Positions 57,492 through 64,000 of a DNA stretch of 64,000 nt are shown in pieces. Source of the stretch: Theobroma cacao (Eukaryota > Streptophyta > Magnoliopsida > Malvales > Malvaceae); NCBI RefSeq assembly GCF_000208745.1, contig NC_030855.1:1119264-1183263 (forward strand). Direction: 5' to 3'. The translations under genes and the position numbers were made by a program. The notes below the pieces were generated by a model, which ran no database searches, was not told the DNA's origin, and saw only the letters and a list, made by a program, of their open reading frames with translations. Within the stretch, counting starts at the first letter, position 1, and each line of letters begins with the position of its first letter.

Positions 57492-58757
57492 CTAAAACAT
57501 AAAATAGTGTTTGCATCTATAAGTATATTCATTTTGTGAAATCCCAAAAAGCGAACATAGGAAGATGGACAAAGAAAAAAAGAAGATGAGAGCATTATCT
57601 TTTCAAATTTCTTTATTATTCTAATTCCATGATGTATTTTTTGTTATCAATTTCTTAATTTAAGAGTTTGTTAATATACGAATGGTGTGTATTAATTAAT
57701 ATAATAGGATGACAATATTATATTTTAGAAAAATAAACAACCAATGAGATATATAAATATAATAATTTTATTAATTTTTGACAGATAATTTTCATTAATA
57801 AGATGTTTAGCAATTAAAAGTTAATTAATTTTAAATAATAATATAGTAAAAATTAATTAATTATAAAAGAGATCTAATTCCATAATCACATGTATATTAT
57901 TATTTATTATATATTTACTATTATTAATATCATTTAAATAAAAAAGTGTGCAATGAAGAGTAGTACTGATTAATGGTTATATTAGCAATATGCTAAAATT
58001 AAAGAAATTGCATTTAACTTATTGACTCTTTTTACAAAATTTTATGTTTTGGTCAATTCTATAAAACTTATAATTTTATATGTTACTTCTAATTATATAT
58101 GAAATATCTCTTCTTATATACTTGCAATCACCATGTATTTTTAGTTGGATATAAAATTTATCGAAACTCACTATTTATGTTAATCTTATAATTATTTAAA
58201 GTCTCGAATCATTTAATATAATACAAATTTTAGTTTGTGATACAGTTAAATTTAAATTTTATGAAGAATAATTTTTTTTTTATGAAAATGGGATTCAAAC
58301 TCATACTTTTAAGTAAAGAGATCATTCACTAACTAATAAGTCAAATGCTCAAATGCTTATAAAAAATAATTTACTTTAATTAAAAGTTCAAGGTTAATAA
58401 GAAAAAAGACAGATAAAAATTAGACAGTTCGTGCATTAATTGTAACATATAAAGAATTCCACCCAAAAAAAGTTAATATATAAAGAATTAATAGAGAGTT
58501 ATGTATGTACACAATTATAATTATTAAGGTTTATCTTTAAATATTAAAAGAATAAGAGGATTTTTTTTTTTTTTGCTCAGCAATAAGAGGATTTGAACTC
58601 AACTTTTTTTAAAGAAAAAACATACACTTACTTTTAAGTTAAATACTCAAATTCATTATTATAAAGTAAAATTTTAAAGTCCTAATATGATCAAATCAAA
58701 TTGATTGTGGCTCTAACATGATATTACTTTTGAGTCTTAATCAACAAATCCACTCAC
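57492..58757 (-). other. Leader intron of gene B
   Basis: Matches 47947-49175 of gene A with few changes; AT-rich, no gene. An extra TTTTTTTTTTTTTTGCTCAG stretch sits near 58561-58580. Confidence 0.55.
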
Positions 58758-58835
58758 CTGGAAAGTACAACCCCCAAGAAGTGGTGAAGCTGAGTGGAAA
58801 CTGGCTTGATGCTTCCTGAGCCAATGCGCCTTTGA
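58758..58835 (-). other. Leader exon 2 of DUF4220 gene B
   Basis: 78 nt with acceptor CCTTTTAG and canonical donor TTTCCAG|GTGAGT. Same length as in gene A. Confidence 0.65.
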
Positions 58836-60250
58836 CTAAAAGGAATGAAAACTTTTAAGTACTAATGTGATCAAATCAAATAAGTAGGCAAAAATATTCC
58901 AATTCCCTAATCAAATGCCTTTAAAAAAAAAATCAAATAAGCAGGCACACAATCTAACATCATATTAATTACGCATGAAGTCCTGATCAATTGATAATAT
59001 TTATACATTTCCTATGATCAATCTAACATCATTTTCTCCTCGATCCTCCTTTTGTAGCTGATTCGGTGCTGATGCGGATTAACTGTTTTTTATATTTTTC
59101 AGTGTCGGTGTGTTGTGGACTTCATCTGTGCTTAATCTCAGCTTATATTCTGCATTGGTTTATAAAGTGCTGCAAGTAATGAAATAGCTCTATCGGTTGG
59201 GATATTGTTTTATTTTTGTTTTCTTAGTTTGCTGGTTCAGTTACAGACTTTTTTATAATTAGAGGTGGAAAGATTGAAACTTTACTTTTCATATACTAAC
59301 TAATGAGTCAAATGTTCGAGTGTATATTTAGTTGCAAACTTATTTACATATCAATCTTTTTTTTCTTTTTAAAAGGTGATTTATTGAATTGCTTCCAAGC
59401 CAACACGTCATAGGTAGTCTTTAGCTAATTGTCTTAAGACTCCCAATGACATAAAAGGTTTGGCTTGAGTGTAAACTTGTACAATTGCCAACACTCAGCC
59501 ACATAAAAAGAAATTGGCGGCTCTTACTAGAGAACTACCTTGCTACTTAATAAAATTGAATTCTGATTAAGCAAAAAAAAATTAATAAAAATTATAAAAT
59601 ATCAGCCAATGTGCCTTTAATGAAAACAATGAAAGACACTCATAATACAGCATGTCTCCTGAAATATGAGTTCAAGGGAATATATAAAGGTCTAAGCTGC
59701 AAAAAATGCATGTAAAATATTATTACTTGCTGAGCAAAAAAAGAAATAATTATTACTTACTCGGATTTTGTTAATTAGTGTATTTAATTAATTAAAAACA
59801 ATTATTAAAATATTATTTTTTACATTTATTTGTATTTTATAATTTTTTATAACTAAAAAAAAAATTCAAGTAGACCTATTCATGGAGTAGGCGTCTTAAA
59901 ACATTTCTATTATGAAATAAGAGTCTTTAGGGCGTAGTTATACAACAATTAGAGATACGTTTGGCATTCTTAAGAAGAAAACTGAGAGCCCCTTATCTAG
60001 CACTAGCCAATTGATCTTACCGTTTGTGTGAATTAGCATCAGAGGGTGGACACTTGAAAAATTTGTGATTTGCGACAACACTCCTTTGTGCTTGGATGTT
60101 TCGTTCATAAGGTTTTGAACTTTAAGATTTTGAGATATGAGATTTGTAGGTATAACAATCTTTTTATTACTAGTTGGGGTTTCCTATGTTAAAGAAACCA
60201 AATTTTGATCTTTCTATCAAAAAAATTTTGAATACCGTTACACTTTGCTC
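58836..60250. repeat. Upstream part of unit B
   Basis: Corresponds to 49254-51600 of unit A but about 0.9 kb shorter. The stretch holding the TATA box and the donor side of leader exon 1 is missing at about 59600. No gene. Confidence 0.6.
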
Positions 60251-60589
60251 TTGTTGGTCTCAAATTTAAATCTTGCGATGGGTGTTGTATGATCTATGGA
60301 TGGGAAAAAAGAACCTCTCAAACTATAGTCCAAAATTATACATACAAAAAAAATTAATATATTAATGAAATTAGAGATAAATAATTATTATAGTTTCGTT
60401 GATTCTTTAAATGGAAATTCTTGTATATGAAAGTTCTTTATGTTTGGCAATATATAATAATATTTGCAAGTTGGTTGAAAATGGATCAATTTAAGCATGA
60501 ATTCAATCAACAAAAAAAAAATTACAATTATATAAGTTTGATTCAGTTCCTATATGAACCGTTTAGGTAGTCTATGCATTAATTGTCAC

Positions 60590-61480
60590 ATCACCAGTCT
60601 AACCAATTCTTGGTTAAGAAAGCTATGGAGGTTATATATAGGAGTTCAATCTCAAGCAGGCAACCTGAGGGCTTGGTATTCTTCTATCTGGAAGTTAACT
60701 GTTCCCCCTGTGCTTTTTTTGGTTAGTGGTGTTGCATTGGAAATCATTCCCACAAAAAGCTTCTTAAGGACCAGGGGAATTTCCTTTGAACATGAGGATG
60801 TTTTATGTTCACGGTGTAGACAAATAGAGGAAGAATATGCACAAATCTTACTCTCTTGTGAGTTCTAGTAGGCGATACGGAGTCGTGTTTTCTGTTGATG
60901 GGGATTTCTGTGGGTTGCTCCTCTTCTATGCAATCAATGGTGGAATTTTGCAGAAACCTTTTTTCATAGCACCTTGAGAAAAAGGTGGATAGCTATGATA
61001 GGAGCTACGGTAAGGTCTTTATGGTTCGCTAGAAACAATTTGATTTTTAACACTATGAAATAGAGAATGAGAATGCTATTGCGGAGATAGGATGGTGGAC
61101 TATGCCTTGAATGTTGACTAGGTCAAAGAAGACGTGGACCTGAGAAAAGGGGTTGTTTGGACTCTCCCAAGTGAAGATGATCTGAAATTCAATGTGGATG
61201 GTCCTATTAGAGGTAAGTCGAGGGTAATGAGCTGTAAGGTTGTGCTTAGGGACAGTAATCGTAATGTAATGGGTCTGTTCTTTGGTCCTTTAGGTGAACT
61301 TGAGTCTAACAAAAGCTGAAATTCTAGCTATTGGAACTGCTTTACAATTTTATGCTGCGTCCCAGTAAAAAAGTACGAAATCTTTGGTGATAGATTCAAA
61401 TTCTTGTGTTGCACTTTTATGGGCATTAAAATCAGATTGTACACCATGAGTATTGTGGGAGGGTCAAAATATATGTAGTG
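60590..61480 (+). mobile_element. LINE remnant, zf-RVT and RNase H domains
   Basis: The + frame reads SIWKLTVPP, then IIPTKSFLRTRGISF and LCSRCRQIEEEYAQILLSCE (zf-RVT, C-x2-C with a late Cys). After decayed sequence (LWFARNNLIFN) comes an RNase H of the RVT_3 type: WTLPSEDDLKFNVDGPIRGK, VVLRDSNRNVMGLFFGPLGE, and a frameshifted IFGDRFKFLC region. No poly-A tail or target duplication was identified. Confidence 0.8.
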
Positions 61481-61559
61481 TTATTTGTTGAAAGGGTAGT
61501 ATCATTATTTATAAAATTGAATATAAAAAGGGGTGGTCAGTTGTCAAATAACGCAAGAG

Positions 61560-62110
61560 AGTGTGCATGTGTGTTTGTCTTACTCACCTGGAAAATTTTA
61601 CAGCCCCCAACAAGTGGTGATGCAGAGTGGAAACCGCTTTGATGCTTCCAGAGCCAACCCGCCTTTGACTGAAAGCAATGAAACGTTTAAGTAGTAATAT
61701 CAAATCAAATAAGTAGGAACACAATGTAGCATCGTATTACTCTTAAGTCCTGATCAATTGATAAAAAAATATTAATAAAAATAAAACAAAAAAAGATATA
61801 CAAAATTACCCCCAGGAGCTGGTGAAGGAATGCTGGACCCTCCTTTGATGCTTTCTAAGTAGCCAATGTGCCTTGAATGGGAACAATGAAAGAGACTCAT
61901 AAATTTATAGCAGTGAAGAAAAGTTCTTTTAAAGGCATGAAGGAAGGAATGATACGAAAACAACAAAATTGAAAGAAAGCAATCATAAAGATGGATTGCG
62001 CTCCTTGGTTTAGATGCCTCCACATCTAATTCTGTCCTTCCTTCAAGCAATTGTCTATTAGATTCTCATTAATTACAAACAGGAGTGGTAAAATTGAAAA
62101 TAGAAATAAA
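61560..62110 (-). promoter_or_regulatory. DUF4220-type 5' module, orphan copy M4
   Basis: On the minus strand: TATAAA at 61909-61904, leader exon 1 ending at 61810 with donor GGGG|GTAATT, and leader exon 2 at 61668-61588 with acceptor CTTTCAG and donor CCAG|GTGAGT. The LINE remnant rather than a DUF4220 body lies downstream. Confidence 0.65.
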
Positions 62111-62159
62111 CACATATTCATACTTTATGTGCAGCCAACCAGTTCCAGCCCGAAGAATT

Positions 62160-63100
62160 TTGAATGCTGCTTGTTTAATTTTCTACCGAGCTAAGTAACA
62201 CGAAACACCCAAAGGGATCTTAAACATTTTCGGTTCTATTATAGATATCTTCAAACATTTGATTCCCTTCTCCATTTGATCCAAACAAAGATGATCTTTG
62301 TCGTCCATGAAGCAGAAGAGTCTTAAATTAAACAAGGATGATCTTTGTCAAAAGCTTAGGAGAGAATCCTAATAATTATTTTCACAAAGAAAATTATCTC
62401 TAAATAATTAAAATAATGTAGATAAATAAAAATAAATGTGGTAAACCAAATTGTGAATAATTCACATATTGCATCATGATGCATATATATTTCTTTTCAT
62501 CATATGGAAGCTAACTGGTGATGGAATTTTAAAGAATTTGTAAGCAAAAACTTTCTTGAAAATTTCTAAATGAAAAAATTTTCTAAAATTTTATCAAAAT
62601 TATGAAAAAATTTAGATTTCTTTCTAATATCAAGGATTTTCATTTACCCATGAGATGAAAGTAGACCTATCAATGGATTAGGCGGTTCACCAACTTGCGA
62701 GCTTAGCTTGAATCGAGCAAAGTCTTAGACAAGATTTCTTGATCTGAGCCCAGTCCATGATATTATTATGTTATAAAATAAGAGTCCTTAGGCCGTACTT
62801 ATTCAACAATTAGGGACACTTTTGGCATTCTCAAGAAGAAAACCGAGAGCCTCCGATCGAACACTAGCCAATTGATCTTAACATTCATAAGATGACAACT
62901 TTTTAATATCAGGAGCAACAATGGAAGGATGGTTAACAGAGTGGCCTTTTTTCATTTTCCCAACACCCTTAACCACATCAGCATAAGTTTTGTGCTGATG
63001 CGAGGCCTCAAACTTAGAGCAATTTTGAAAACAGTCAAAAGACATCAAATTCCCAGTAAGAGCAGTCCTATTGTCGATGCTAACCAATTTTATATACATA
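62160..63100. repeat. Uninterrupted paralog of the Helitron left flank
   Basis: Copy of 15470-16481 that runs straight on into the sequence found at 34378 onward, with (TA)n at the junction. It preserves the pre-insertion state of the Helitron site. The minus strand holds the ORF1-like scrap KTYADVVKGVGKMKKG at 62885-63070. Confidence 0.85.
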
Positions 63101-64000
63101 TATATATATATATATATATTTATAATCCACTCACCTGGAAGATGCAGCACCTCAGAAGTGGTGAAGCAGAGTGGAAACTGCTTTGATGCATGCTTCCTGA
63201 GCCAATGCGCATTTGACTGAAAGCAATGAAACTTTTAAAGAGAGGTCTTGATCAATTGATAAAAAAATTATTAATAAAAATAATATATAAAAGATATAGT
63301 ATTTAATTTTTACTGAAGGGTAGTATTATTATTTTTATAATGTCATTTAAGAAACAAAAAGAGGTGGTCAAGGATCTAAACTTTTCTTTAGTTTAATGAA
63401 GAAAGGAAAAAAAAAAGAAAGAAATCTCACCCCCAAGAGCTGGTGAAGGAATGCTGGAGCCTCCTTTGATGCTTTCTAAGCAGCCAATGAGCCTTGAATG
63501 AAAACAATTAAAGAGACTCATAAATTTATAGCACTGTAGAAAAGTTCTTTTAAAGGCATGAAGCAAGGAATGTCCTTGAAATGAAAAGAAAAGAACAAAA
63601 TTAAAAGCAAGTAGTCATAAAGATTGATTCTAGACCTTGGTTTTGTATAATCTACAAGGACAAGTAATACATAGTTTCGTCTCATGAAATATGAGTTTAA
63701 AGGAATATATCAAGGCTTATGGTGCAGAAAGTGCATGTAAAATATTATTAATTACTCTTATTTTGTTAATTAGTGTTCTAATTAATTAAGAACAATTACT
63801 AAAATGTTGTTTTTTACATTTTAAAATAAAAACTTATTTTATTTTAAATGCACTAATTGATTAATTGATAGATTGATGATTTAGGATATATTGAATGAAA
63901 ATATTACTTTTAAAAATAACCTTACAAGTAATCTTTGCAATGCATATCATATGCATCCACATGTAATTCTATTTTTCCTCGGAGCATCTTTAATTACGAG
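63101..64000 (-). promoter_or_regulatory. DUF4220-type 5' module, orphan copy M5, running off the window
   Basis: Leader exon 2 is at 63216-63135 (donor CCAG|GTGAGT), leader exon 1 ends at 63431 (donor GTGAGA), and TATAAA is at 63530-63525, all on the minus strand. It matches copy M1 (34378-36350) closely but lacks the solo LTR, showing one CAAGG at 63366-63372. It continues beyond the right edge. Confidence 0.7.

Noticed and set aside
61772..62050. 92-codon minus-strand frame (SIKGGSSIPSPAPGG)
   Set aside because: It covers the TATA box and leader exon 1 of an orphan DUF4220 module, reads through a donor site, and is not conserved as protein in the other modules.
62878..63150. 90-codon minus-strand frame as a host gene
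   Set aside because: The N-terminal part is translated (TA)n microsatellite; the rest is the LINE ORF1-like scrap found in other copies.

Overview
The window is nuclear DNA of a flowering plant, most likely a eudicot. It is AT-rich, has tandem berberine-bridge-enzyme-like (BBE-like) genes and DUF4220/DUF594 genes, plant-type retrotransposons, GT-AG introns and no bacterial gene organisation. Two isolated N characters (18864, 28211) show it is a draft assembly. The species cannot be named from the sequence.

Left third (1-15.5 kb): a BBE-like cluster on the + strand with one pseudogene (3231-4829) and two intact, intronless, secreted flavoenzyme genes (9159-10772 and 12927-14531). The two intact paralogs keep both covalent-FAD attachment residues but differ at three positions that matter for catalysis and oxygen reactivity in characterised BBE-like enzymes. 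A LINE remnant (6560-7305) and an inverted minisatellite (1681-2036) lie between and upstream of them.

Middle (16-36 kb): nested transposons. A Helitron (16482-34377, 5' end on the right) carries a broken eight-exon RPA1-like gene. A Tat-type Ty3/gypsy element (16974-28927, TSD TATTG) inserted just beyond the 3' end of that gene. A solo LTR of the same family (34654-35722, TSD CAAGG) lies 277 bp outside the Helitron. A second copy of the host segment at 62.16-64.0 kb lacks both insertions and so preserves the empty sites, which fixes the ends to the base. A further non-coding insertion (37944-44125, TSD CTAAA) lies in another copy of the same host repeat.

Right third (44-64 kb): a tandemly duplicated DUF4220/DUF594 membrane-protein locus on the - strand, with gene A at 46008-47927, gene B at 55503-57473 and gene fragment C at 54038-54375. 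Each gene is preceded by a recognisable 5' module (TATA box, leader exon 1, intron, leader exon 2). Five copies of this module occur in the window, all in one orientation, and three have no coding body. The two genes have complementary 5' lesions: A has a mutated leader-exon-2 donor, and B has lost the TATA box and the 3' part of exon 1 with its donor. LINE pieces flank both units.

No RNA gene, CRISPR array or bacterial-type system was seen. The likely active host genes are the two BBE-like genes and the two DUF4220 genes; the rest is transposon, relic or AT-rich spacer.
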